This document shows positions 51,865 through 60,936 of a stretch of DNA of 64,000 nt, piece by piece. The position numbers were made by a program, and so were the translations under genes. The first letter of the stretch is position 1, and each line of letters starts with the position of its first letter. The notes beneath the pieces were generated by a model. It ran no database searches. It was given only the letters and a program-made list of their open reading frames with translations, and had not been told where the DNA came from. Origin of the DNA: Thiobacillus denitrificans (GTDB lineage Bacteria; Pseudomonadota; Gammaproteobacteria; Burkholderiales; Thiobacillaceae); NCBI GenBank assembly GCA_002343685.1, contig DDRS01000015.1, forward strand, positions 1-64,000, written 5' to 3'.

Positions 51865-54800
51865 ATGAACACGAAATTCACGGATATCTTCATCAGGCGC
51901 CCGGTGCTGGCCACCGTGGTCAGCCTGGTGATCCTGGTGCTCGGGCTGCGTTCGATCGGGCTGCTACCGGTGCTGCAGTATCCCTACACGCAAAACGCCG
52001 TGGTCACGGTCACCACGGTCTATCCGGGGGCCGACGCCAACCTGGTGGCGAGCTTCATCGCCACGCCGCTGGAAAACGCCATCGCCCAGGCCAACGGCAT
52101 CGACTACATGACGTCGAGCAGCGTACAGGGCATGAGCACCATCACCGTCAACCTGCGGCTGAACTACGCGCCCGACAAGGCGCTCACCGAGATTACCGCC
52201 AAGGTCAATTCGGTGCTCAACCAGTTGCCGCCGCAATCCCAGACGCCTGTCCTGTCGGTGAGCATCGGCCAGACCATCGACGCGATGTACATCGGATTCA
52301 ACAGCGACGTACTCAAGCCCAACCAGATCACCGACTACATCAACCGCTCGGTGCAGCCCAGGCTGCAGGCCGTGGACGGCGTACAGACCGCCGAGATCCT
52401 GGGCGCGAAGAACTTCGCCCTGCGCGCCTGGCTCGACCCGCAGAAACTCGCCGCCCACGGCCTGACCGCATCCGATGTGTATTCGGCCTTGGCCGCCAAC
52501 AACTATCTTTCTTCCACCGGCAATGCCAAGGGCCAGATGGTCCAGGTCAACCTGACAGCCAATACCAACCTGAAGTCGCTCGAAGGGTTCAAGAACCTGA
52601 TCGTGAAGATGGTCGGTGGACAGGTCGTCAGGCTGACGGACGTGGCCAACGTTTCCTTGGGCGCCGACGATTACGACACAGCGGTCGCCTTCGACGGCAA
52701 GTCGTCGGTGTTCGTCGGCATCCAGGTCGCGCCGGGCGCCAATCTGCTCGACGTCATCGCCCGCGTGCGCAAGGTCATGCCCGACATCCAGTCGCAACTG
52801 CCGACCGGCCTGCAGGGCGGCATCATCTACGACTCGACCAAGTTCGTGAATTCCTCGATCAACGAAGTGATCAAGACGCTGATGGAGGCCGTGCTCATCG
52901 TCACTGCGGTCGTGTTCATCTTCCTCGGTTCGCTGCGCTCGGTGATCATTCCGCTGGTCGCCATCCCGCTGTCCATCGTCGGCACGTTCACCGTGATGCT
53001 GGCGCTGGGCTATTCCATCAACCTGCTCACGCTGCTGGCGATCGTGCTGGCCATCGGCCTGGTGGTCGACGACGCCATCATCGTCGTGGAGAACGTCAGC
53101 CGCCATCTCGAGAACGGCATGTCGCGGATGGACGCGGCGGTGCGCGCCGCGCGCGAACTGGCGAATCCCATCATCGCGATGACCATCGTGCTGGTGGCTG
53201 TATACGTCCCCATCGGCTTCATGGGCGGGCTGACCGGTGCGCTGTTCACCGAGTTCGCCTTCACCCTGGTGGGGACGGTCGTCATGTCGGCGGTGATCGC
53301 GCTGACCTTGTCGCCGATGATGTGCTCGCGTCTGCTGAAAGCGCCCAATCCGCAGAGCCGCAACTGGCAGGACCGGCTGGTTCTGTTCCTGGATCGCAGC
53401 TTCGAGCGCCTGCACGCACGCTACGAGCGCCTGCTTCAAGGCTCGCTCAATCACCTGCCGGTCACGGCGGTGATGTCGGCCATCATTCTCGGCTCCATCT
53501 ATTACCTGTATTCGACCTCGATGTCGGAGCTGGCGCCGCAGGAAGACCAGGGCGTGCTGATCAGCATCGCCTTCAACAATCCCACGGCCACCATCGATCA
53601 GCGGCAGCTCTACGCCAGCCAGATCTACGACGTGTTCAAGGGCTTTCCGGAAACCGACCATGTCTTCCAGGTCAATTCGCCCGCCCAGGTCATCGGCGGC
53701 ATGGTACTCAAGCCCTGGGATGCGCGTACCCAGACCGCCACGGATTTGCAGCCTGCATTGCAGAAGAAACTGGGCCAGATCGCCGGCTCGCAGATCGCGG
53801 TGTTCCAGCCGCCACCGCTGCCGGGTGCCCGCGGCGTGCCGATCCAGTTCGTCATCACCACCTCCGAGTCGTTCGACAAGCTGTACGCGGTATCGCAGCA
53901 GTTCCTGCAGGAGGCGCAGAAGACCGGGCAGTTCATCTTCCTGCAGTCCGATCTGCGCCTCGACCTGCCGCAGACCCGCATCGAGATCGACCGCAATATG
54001 GCCGCACAGCTGGGCCTGAACATGCAGGACATCGGCTCGGCGCTGTCGGCCATGCTGGGCGGCGGCTACGTGAATTTCTTCGAGCTGGGCGGCCGCGCCT
54101 ACAAGGTCATCCCCCAGGTCGACCAGCGCTACCGCCTGAATCCGGATCAGCTCATGCATTACTACCTGCGCACCGCGAGCGGCAGCATGGTGCCGCTGTC
54201 CACCGTGGTGCATTTCAGTACCGTGGTCCAGCCCGAAACGATCAGTCACTTCCAGCAGGCCAACGCGGCCACCATCCAGGGCGTGGCCTTGCCCTTCGTG
54301 GCCCAGGGACAGGCGCTGGAGAGCCTGAAGCAGCTGGCCCAGCGCACGCTGCCCGCCGGCTATACCTTCGACTACGCCGGGCCTTCCCGCCAGTTCGTCC
54401 AGGAATCGGGCGGGCTGGTGCTGACCTTCTTCTTCGCCCTGGTGATCATCTTCCTGGCGCTGGCTGCACAGTTCGAGAGCTTCCGCGATCCCATCATCAT
54501 CCTGGTGTCGGTCCCCATGGCCATCTCGGGGGCGCTCCTGTTCATCAACCTCGGCATCGGCCATGCCACGCTGAACATCTACACTGAAGTGGGCCTGGTC
54601 ACCCTGATCGGGTTGATCTCCAAGCACGGCATCCTGATCGTGGAGTTCGCCAACAACCTGCAGCGCGAAGGGCAGAGCAAGCTCGACGCCATCAAGCATG
54701 CTGCGGGCCTGCGCCTGCGGCCGATCCTGATGACCACTGCGGCCATGGTGTTCGGCGTGATGCCCTTGATCACCGCCAGTGGCGCGGGCGCGGTGAGCCG

Positions 54801-54948
54801 CTTCAACATGGGCCTGGTCATTGCGACCGGGTTGTCGATCGGCACGCTGTTCACCCTGTTCGTGGTGCCGGCCATGTACATGATGCTGGGCGCCGATCAT
54901 GGCGGCACGACGGCACGACCCGAAGAACCGCCGTCCCCCGCCGTATAG
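51865..54948 (+). CDS. RND multidrug efflux transporter
   Basis: A 1027-residue HAE1-type pump with twelve helices. 'FTDIFIRRPVLATVVSLVIL' is the first helix, 'LAIGLVVDDAIIVVENV' carries the proton-relay Asp pair in TM4, and 'GLISKHGILIVEFANNL' with 'AMVFGVMPLITASGAGAVSR' represent the second half. It uses the proton gradient to expel drugs or metabolites. Closest in feel to the MexF/MdtB branch, but substrate cannot be predicted. Confidence 0.95.
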   Translation: MNTKFTDIFIRRPVLATVVSLVILVLGLRSIGLLPVLQYPYTQNAVVTVTTVYPGADANLVASFIATPLENAIAQANGIDYMTSSSVQGMSTITVNLRLNYAPDKALTEITAKVNSVLNQLPPQSQTPVLSVSIGQTIDAMYIGFNSDVLKPNQITDYINRSVQPRLQAVDGVQTAEILGAKNFALRAWLDPQKLAAHGLTASDVYSALAANNYLSSTGNAKGQMVQVNLTANTNLKSLEGFKNLIVKMVGGQVVRLTDVANVSLGADDYDTAVAFDGKSSVFVGIQVAPGANLLDVIARVRKVMPDIQSQLPTGLQGGIIYDSTKFVNSSINEVIKTLMEAVLIVTAVVFIFLGSLRSVIIPLVAIPLSIVGTFTVMLALGYSINLLTLLAIVLAIGLVVDDAIIVVENVSRHLENGMSRMDAAVRAARELANPIIAMTIVLVAVYVPIGFMGGLTGALFTEFAFTLVGTVVMSAVIALTLSPMMCSRLLKAPNPQSRNWQDRLVLFLDRSFERLHARYERLLQGSLNHLPVTAVMSAIILGSIYYLYSTSMSELAPQEDQGVLISIAFNNPTATIDQRQLYASQIYDVFKGFPETDHVFQVNSPAQVIGGMVLKPWDARTQTATDLQPALQKKLGQIAGSQIAVFQPPPLPGARGVPIQFVITTSESFDKLYAVSQQFLQEAQKTGQFIFLQSDLRLDLPQTRIEIDRNMAAQLGLNMQDIGSALSAMLGGGYVNFFELGGRAYKVIPQVDQRYRLNPDQLMHYYLRTASGSMVPLSTVVHFSTVVQPETISHFQQANAATIQGVALPFVAQGQALESLKQLAQRTLPAGYTFDYAGPSRQFVQESGGLVLTFFFALVIIFLALAAQFESFRDPIIILVSVPMAISGALLFINLGIGHATLNIYTEVGLVTLIGLISKHGILIVEFANNLQREGQSKLDAIKHAAGLRLRPILMTTAAMVFGVMPLITASGAGAVSRFNMGLVIATGLSIGTLFTLFVVPAMYMMLGADHGGTTARPEEPPSPAV

Positions 54949-54993
54949 CGACGAGACTGGCCTGACGAAGCGACATCGAATTGAGGAGCGAGC

Positions 54994-57540
54994 ATGAATG
55001 ACCCCACCCCATCCGGCCATCCGAAGGAACTTCTGCTTCCCACGGATATCGAGGGGTTCGATTCCCTGGCCGAGTTGGCCCTGGATATGCGTTCGTCGTG
55101 GAACCATGCCACCGACCCTGTCTGGCGAAAACTGGACCCCGAACTCTGGGCGCTGACGCGGAATCCCTGGGTCGTGTTGCAGACGGTGTCGCGCGAGAAA
55201 TTGCAGGGCGTGCTGGCCGATCCTGCTTTCCGCAAGAGTCTTGACGCGCTCGTGCAGACGCGACGAAATGCCGGCGAGGCCCCGGCGTGGTTTCAGCAGG
55301 CCCACCCACGCGCGCAACTCGGTTGTGTCGCCTACTTCAGCATGGAATACATGTTGAGCGAGGCCTTGCCCATTTATTCGGGCGGGCTCGGCAACGTGGC
55401 GGGCGATCAGCTCAAGGCGGCCAGCGATCTGGGCATTCCGGTCATCGGGGTGGGACTGCTCTACCAGCAAGGCTATTTTCGCCAGGAGATCGACAAGGAC
55501 GGCATGCAGCAGGCGCGCTTTCCCTACAACGACCCCGGACAGCTGCCCATCACGCCCCTGCGCAAACCGGATGGAGAGTGGCTGCGGCTGGAAATCGCGC
55601 TGCCCGGATACTCGGTCTGGCTGCGCGCCTGGCAGGTCCAGGTCGGCCGCGTGAAGCTTTACCTGCTGGACAGCAACGACGCCGCGAACTATCCCGCGCA
55701 TCGCGGCATCACCAGCGAGCTATACGGTGGCGGCCCCGAGTTGCGGCTGAAGCAGGAAATGCTGCTGGGAATCGGCGGCTGGCGGCTGCTCCAGGCGCTC
55801 GGCATCCAGCCGGAAGTCTGTCATCTGAACGAAGGGCATGCGGCCTTTGCCGTGCTGGAACGCGCCTGCAGCTTCATGCAGGCGAACGGGCAGCCGTTCG
55901 AAGTCGCGCTCGCCGTCACCCGCGCGGGGAATCTCTTCACTACGCACACGGCGGTCGCGGCCGGATTCGACCGTTTCGCGCCGGCCCTGGTCGAGCAATA
56001 TCTGGGCGGATACGCCGAGCAGAAGCTCGGTATCACGCGCCATGACTTGCTGGCCTTGGGCCGGCAGAACCCGAACGACGCCTCGGAACCCTTCAATATG
56101 GCGTATCTGGCGATTCGCGGAAGCGGCGCGGTGAATGGCGTCAGCAGCCTGCACGGCCGGGTGAGCCGGCATCTGTTCGCGCCGCTCTTTCCGCACTGGC
56201 CGGTGGACGAAGTGCCCGTCGGCCATGTGACCAACGGCGTCCATATGCCGACCTGGGACTCGGCCGCGGCCGACGTGCTGTGGACGGAAGCCTGCGGCAA
56301 GGACCGCTGGCTGGATGGATCGGGTACGCTGGAGCAGGACATACGCCGCCTCTCCGATGCCCGGCTCTGGGAGTTCCGCACGACCGCCAGCGCATCCCTG
56401 GTCGACTACGCGCGCGACCGCCTGTCCCGGCAGCTTACGGCGTCCGGCGCGCCGCCCGAAGCCATCGCCGAGGCGAAGCACCTGTTCGACTGCAATACCC
56501 TGACGCTGGGTTTTGCACGCCGTTTCGCGACGTACAAACGACCGAACCTGCTGCTTCACGATCCGGAACGCCTGCTGCGCCTACTGTCCAATCCGCAACG
56601 CCCGGTACAACTCATCATCGCCGGCAAGGCCCATCCCGCCGACCTGGCCGGGCAGGCCCTGATCCAGCAATGGATCCATTTCATCCGCCGTCCCGAGGCG
56701 CGCCCGCACGTGATCTTCCTCAGCGACTACGACATGCACCTGACCGAACACCTGGTGCAGGGCGTGGACATCTGGCTCAACACGCCGCGACGCCCTTGGG
56801 AGGCGTGTGGAACGAGTGGCATGAAGGTGCTGGTCAATGGCGGCATCAACCTGTCGGAACTGGACGGCTGGTGGGCGGAAGCCTACACGCCGGAAGTGGG
56901 ATGGGCGCTGGGGGATGGTCAGGAGCATGATGACGATCCGGCCTGGGACGCGGCCGAAGCCGAAGCGCTCTACGACCTGCTCGAGCGCGAAGTGATCCCG
57001 GAATTCTATACGCGCGACGAGCAGGGCATCCCCGGGGCCTGGGTGGCGCGGATGCGGGAAAGCATGGCGCAATTGACGCCGCGCTACTCCACCAACCGCG
57101 CGGTGCGCGAATACACCGAGCAGCATTATCTCCCGGCCGCCTCGGCCTATCTCACACGCGCCGCCGAGCAGGGCGCGCTCGGTGCGCAACTGGTGAAAAT
57201 GCGGCACACGCTGGAACAGGATTGGACGGCCCTGCGGTTTGGGGAAGTCAAACTGGACAGCACGGACGGACAGCACGTATTCGAGATCCAGCTGTACCTC
57301 GACGACGTCGATCCCGATACGGTGCGGGTCGAACTGTATGCCAATGGAGTGGACGGTGCGCCCTCCGTGCGGGTGGCGATGCAGCGGGTGCGGCAACTGG
57401 TGGGGGCGGCCAACGGCTATGCGTATCATGCCGTGGTCCCCGCAACCCGTCCGGCGACGGACTACACGGCGCGCCTCATTCCGTTCCACGCCAGCCTGGC
57501 GGTCCCGCTGGAAGATGCGCATATCCTCTGGCAACGTTGA
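54994..57540 (+). CDS. glgP: Alpha-glucan phosphorylase
   Basis: An 848-residue phosphorylase of the DUF3417-containing (archaeal/Thermus) type. 'ELALDMRSSWNHATDPVW' is the N-terminal DUF3417 block; 'YFSMEYMLSEALPIYSGGLG', 'GRVSRHLFAPLF', 'FARRFATYKRPNLL' and 'RRPWEACGTSGMKVLVNGG' (PLP lysine) mark the catalytic domain. It releases glucose-1-phosphate from glycogen or maltodextrins. First of four closely spaced genes: glgX follows after 12 bases. Confidence 0.96.
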   Translation: MNDPTPSGHPKELLLPTDIEGFDSLAELALDMRSSWNHATDPVWRKLDPELWALTRNPWVVLQTVSREKLQGVLADPAFRKSLDALVQTRRNAGEAPAWFQQAHPRAQLGCVAYFSMEYMLSEALPIYSGGLGNVAGDQLKAASDLGIPVIGVGLLYQQGYFRQEIDKDGMQQARFPYNDPGQLPITPLRKPDGEWLRLEIALPGYSVWLRAWQVQVGRVKLYLLDSNDAANYPAHRGITSELYGGGPELRLKQEMLLGIGGWRLLQALGIQPEVCHLNEGHAAFAVLERACSFMQANGQPFEVALAVTRAGNLFTTHTAVAAGFDRFAPALVEQYLGGYAEQKLGITRHDLLALGRQNPNDASEPFNMAYLAIRGSGAVNGVSSLHGRVSRHLFAPLFPHWPVDEVPVGHVTNGVHMPTWDSAAADVLWTEACGKDRWLDGSGTLEQDIRRLSDARLWEFRTTASASLVDYARDRLSRQLTASGAPPEAIAEAKHLFDCNTLTLGFARRFATYKRPNLLLHDPERLLRLLSNPQRPVQLIIAGKAHPADLAGQALIQQWIHFIRRPEARPHVIFLSDYDMHLTEHLVQGVDIWLNTPRRPWEACGTSGMKVLVNGGINLSELDGWWAEAYTPEVGWALGDGQEHDDDPAWDAAEAEALYDLLEREVIPEFYTRDEQGIPGAWVARMRESMAQLTPRYSTNRAVREYTEQHYLPAASAYLTRAAEQGALGAQLVKMRHTLEQDWTALRFGEVKLDSTDGQHVFEIQLYLDDVDPDTVRVELYANGVDGAPSVRVAMQRVRQLVGAANGYAYHAVVPATRPATDYTARLIPFHASLAVPLEDAHILWQR

Positions 57541-57552
57541 GGTCGGTCGATC

Positions 57553-59697
57553 GTGAACTCCCCGGAACGCCCGCTGCACGACTACGTCGCCGAGGTGTCC
57601 GAGCGCACCGACATACGGCGGGGCGTGCCTTTGCCCCTGGGGGTCCATGCGTCCGAAGGGGGCGCGAACTTCGCTCTGTTCAGCCGTCATGCCAGCCGTG
57701 TTCGGCTGGAACTGTTCGATCGGGCGCATGACGCCGTGCCAGCCCGGGCCATCGATCTGGACCCGGCCCGCAATCGCACCGGCGACGTCTGGCATGTCTG
57801 GGTACAGGGGATACAAACGGGCCAGCTGTATGCCTATCGTGTCGACGGCCCGTACCGGCCCCAGGACGGCCATCGCTTCAATTTCCGCAAGCTGCTCCTG
57901 GACCCCTTCGCGACGGCAATCTCGCAACGCTCGCCTTGGGATTTCGGGCTGGCGCGTGGATACGATCCAGCGGCGCCAGATCCGGATCGGATGCCTTCCC
58001 CGGTGGACGACGCCGGCTCCATGCCGAAATGCGTGTTCATCCACGAGTCGTTCCACTGGCATGACGACCTGCCGCCCAGGCGCCCCTGGTCTGAGACCGT
58101 GATTTACGAAACCCATGTCCGCGGTTTCACCGTCCATCCCACTGCTGGCGTCGACCATCCGGGCACCTACCGCGGCCTGATGGAAAAGATCCCTTATTTG
58201 AAAGACCTGGGCGTGACGGCTGTGGAACTGATGCCGGTGCACGAGTTCAACGAATGCCCGTTGCCGGGCAGCAATCCACAAACCGGCACACCGCTCAGAA
58301 ACTACTGGGGCTACGATCCCGTGGCCTTTCTGGCGCCGAAGGCCGCCTACAGCAGCGCGGGTGGCCAGGGCCAGCAGACGCTGGAATTCAAGGAGATGGT
58401 ACGTGCGCTCCACCAGGCCGGGATCGAAGTGATCCTGGATGTCGTCTTCAACCATACGGCGGAAGGCAACGAGCTGGGGCCGACCTTGAGTTTTCGCGGG
58501 ATCGACAACGCGATCTTCTACATGCTGACGCCGGACCTGCGCCATTACAGGAACTATGCGGGCACCGGCAATACCATCAACGCGAATCATCCCGTGGTGC
58601 GGGACCACATCCTGGGGGCGTTGCGCCACTGGGTAGTGGAGATGCGTGTGGACGGATTCCGCTTCGACCTGGCGTCGATTCTCGGGCGCGACGGCGCGGG
58701 CAGACTGCTGGCCAGTGCGCCGCTGCTCGAGCGGATCGCCGAGGACCCGATCCTGCGGGATGTGAAGCTCATCGCCGAGGCGTGGGACGCCGCCGGCGCC
58801 TATGAAGTGGGAAGTTTCTCCGAACGGCGCTGGGCGGAATGGAACGGACGCTATCGGGACGACGTCCGGCGTTTCTGGCGCGGCGATGCGGGAATGCTCG
58901 GTCTTTTTGCCAGCCGCCTCTGCGGCAGCGCCGACATCTATGCCCAGTCGGGCAAAGGTCCCGAGGCCAGCATCAATTTCGTCACCTGCCACGACGGCTT
59001 CACCTTGAACGACCTGGTGAGCTATCGCACCAAGCACAACGAGGCGAACGGTGAGGACAACCGGGACGGGACCGACGCCAACTTCAGCGACGCTTGCGGC
59101 ATCGAAGGGGAGTCGACGGATCCTGCGATCGAGACGATGCGCAGTCGCCAGATCAGGAATTTCCTGCTGACGCTGCTGATCTCGCGCGGCGTGCCGATGC
59201 TGTTGGGCGGGGACGAGTTTCGTCGTACCCAGGGCGGCAACAACAATGCCTGGTGCCAGGACAACGAGACGAGCTGGGTTGACTGGCAACTGCTCGAACA
59301 GCACCGGGAACTCCATCGATTCGTGCGCGAAATGCTCGCCTTTCGCCGGGCGCATCCGGTCTTGAGCCGGGAACAGTTCTATACGGAAGCGGAGATCCAG
59401 TGGTTCGGCCCGGACGGCAATGTGCCCGACTGGTTCGATCCGTCGGCCAGACAGCTGGCTTGCCGCATACGGGAGGACGCGCATGACAGCCTGTTCCTCA
59501 TATTCAATGCCGGCAGCGAGTGCGTCGACTTTCGCGTGCCCGAGGCGCCGGACGATCGGCACTGGCATCGGGTGGTGGATACGCATCGTCCGGCGCCCGA
59601 GGATATCGCCTCGCCGGGCACGGCGCCGCGGCTGGATGCACCCGTGGCCTATCAGGTCGCACCGCGCACGGGCGTCGTCCTCGCAACGCGAAGATGA
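57553..59697 (+). CDS. glgX: Glycogen debranching enzyme GlgX
   Basis: A 714-residue GH13 isoamylase-type enzyme. CBM48-like N-terminal ('PLGVHASEGGANFALFSRHA'), then 'VIYETHVRGFTVHPTAGV', 'VILDVVFNHTAEGNE', 'VDGFRFDLASILGRD' (nucleophile Asp), 'LIAEAWDAAG' (acid Glu) and 'NFVTCHDGFTLNDLV' (transition-state Asp). It removes alpha-1,6 branches from phosphorylase-limited glycogen, so it works directly with GlgP. GTG start at 57553. Confidence 0.96.
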   Translation: MNSPERPLHDYVAEVSERTDIRRGVPLPLGVHASEGGANFALFSRHASRVRLELFDRAHDAVPARAIDLDPARNRTGDVWHVWVQGIQTGQLYAYRVDGPYRPQDGHRFNFRKLLLDPFATAISQRSPWDFGLARGYDPAAPDPDRMPSPVDDAGSMPKCVFIHESFHWHDDLPPRRPWSETVIYETHVRGFTVHPTAGVDHPGTYRGLMEKIPYLKDLGVTAVELMPVHEFNECPLPGSNPQTGTPLRNYWGYDPVAFLAPKAAYSSAGGQGQQTLEFKEMVRALHQAGIEVILDVVFNHTAEGNELGPTLSFRGIDNAIFYMLTPDLRHYRNYAGTGNTINANHPVVRDHILGALRHWVVEMRVDGFRFDLASILGRDGAGRLLASAPLLERIAEDPILRDVKLIAEAWDAAGAYEVGSFSERRWAEWNGRYRDDVRRFWRGDAGMLGLFASRLCGSADIYAQSGKGPEASINFVTCHDGFTLNDLVSYRTKHNEANGEDNRDGTDANFSDACGIEGESTDPAIETMRSRQIRNFLLTLLISRGVPMLLGGDEFRRTQGGNNNAWCQDNETSWVDWQLLEQHRELHRFVREMLAFRRAHPVLSREQFYTEAEIQWFGPDGNVPDWFDPSARQLACRIREDAHDSLFLIFNAGSECVDFRVPEAPDDRHWHRVVDTHRPAPEDIASPGTAPRLDAPVAYQVAPRTGVVLATRR

Positions 59698-59724
59698 CGT
59701 CCTTCCACCCGGGGAATTCGATCT

Positions 59725-60927
59725 ATGCTGAAACCTGAAAAATCCTTCGTCCTGTCGGTCAATGGTGGTTCGTCCAGCATCAAGTTCGCCTTGTTCGACA
59801 CGGGTACGTCCCTGCATCGGGTTCTGCGAGGCAGGATCGAACGGATCGGCATGCCGGCCGCCACGTTCACGGTGCAGGGAACGAATCGTGCCGATGCCTT
59901 TTCGCGTCCCGTGTCCGCCCCGGATCACATGGCCGCGGTCGGTGTATTGATGGATTGGATCGAGGGCCAGATCGCAAGCGGGGCGCTGGCTGCCATCGGC
60001 CACCGTGTGGTGCATGGCGGGCCCGCGTACTGGGAAGCGCAGCGGATCACGCCGGCGATGATCGAAACCTTGCATCAGCTGAGCCCGTTCGACCCCGAGC
60101 ATCTGCCGGAAGAAATTCTCCTGACCGAAGCCTTCCATCGCCGTTTTCCGGACGTTCCGCAGATCGCCTGCTTCGATACCGCCTTCCACCATGACATGCC
60201 GCGCGTGGCCCGCTTGCTGCCGATCCCGCGGCGTTACGACGCGCAGGGCGTCCGGCGCTACGGCTTTCACGGCCTCTCCTGCGCCTACCTCATGGAAGAA
60301 CTCGCGCGGTTGGACGGCGCCCGATCGGCGCAGGGGCGGGTGATCCTGGCGCATCTCGGCAATGGCGCGAGCGTGACGGCCGTGCATGCAGGGACAAGCA
60401 TCGACACCAGCATGAGCTTCACGCCGACCGCGGGCCTGCCCATGAGCACCCGCAGCGGCGATCTGGATCCGGGACTGGCCTGGTATCTGGCGCGTACCGA
60501 GAACATGACGGCGAAACAATTCCACCATATGGTCAACCATGAATCGGGATTGCTCGGCGTATCGGAGACCAGCGCCGACATGCAGGACCTGCTCGCGCGC
60601 GAAGCGGACGATGTCCGCGCAGCGGAAGCGGTGGCGCTGTTCTGCTATCAGGCGAAGAAACAGATCGGCGCCCATGCCGCCGCGCTGGGCGGGATCGATG
60701 CGCTGGTCTTCGCCGGCGGCATCGGCGAAAACGCGCCGGCCGTTCGTGCGCGCATCGGCGAGGGACTCGGCTTCCTCGGCATCGAGCTGGATGCGGCGCG
60801 TAACGCGGTGGACGCGGGCGTGATTTCCGCGGACGCCAGCAGGGTGCGGGTTCGCGTCATCCGCACGGACGAAGAGCAGATGATCGCCCGATCGGTCTGC
60901 CGCATTCTCGATCTTATGAATAAGTAA
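59725..60927 (+). CDS. ackA: Acetate kinase
   Basis: A 400-residue acetate kinase. 'VLSVNGGSSSIKFALFD' is the adenosine/phosphate loop, 'RRYGFHGLSCAYL' the family signature with the catalytic Arg nearby, 'LAHLGNGASVTAV', and 'VFAGGIGENAPAVR' at the end. It makes ATP and acetate from acetyl phosphate, the product of the phosphoketolase encoded 10 bases downstream. Confidence 0.96.
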   Translation: MLKPEKSFVLSVNGGSSSIKFALFDTGTSLHRVLRGRIERIGMPAATFTVQGTNRADAFSRPVSAPDHMAAVGVLMDWIEGQIASGALAAIGHRVVHGGPAYWEAQRITPAMIETLHQLSPFDPEHLPEEILLTEAFHRRFPDVPQIACFDTAFHHDMPRVARLLPIPRRYDAQGVRRYGFHGLSCAYLMEELARLDGARSAQGRVILAHLGNGASVTAVHAGTSIDTSMSFTPTAGLPMSTRSGDLDPGLAWYLARTENMTAKQFHHMVNHESGLLGVSETSADMQDLLAREADDVRAAEAVALFCYQAKKQIGAHAAALGGIDALVFAGGIGENAPAVRARIGEGLGFLGIELDAARNAVDAGVISADASRVRVRVIRTDEEQMIARSVCRILDLMNK

Positions 60928-60936
60928 GGAGCCCAC

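Noticed and set aside
51964..55701. Minus-strand ORF of 1245 codons opposite the RND pump gene
   Set aside because: Antisense shadow; no recognisable domain, while the plus strand encodes a textbook RND transporter.
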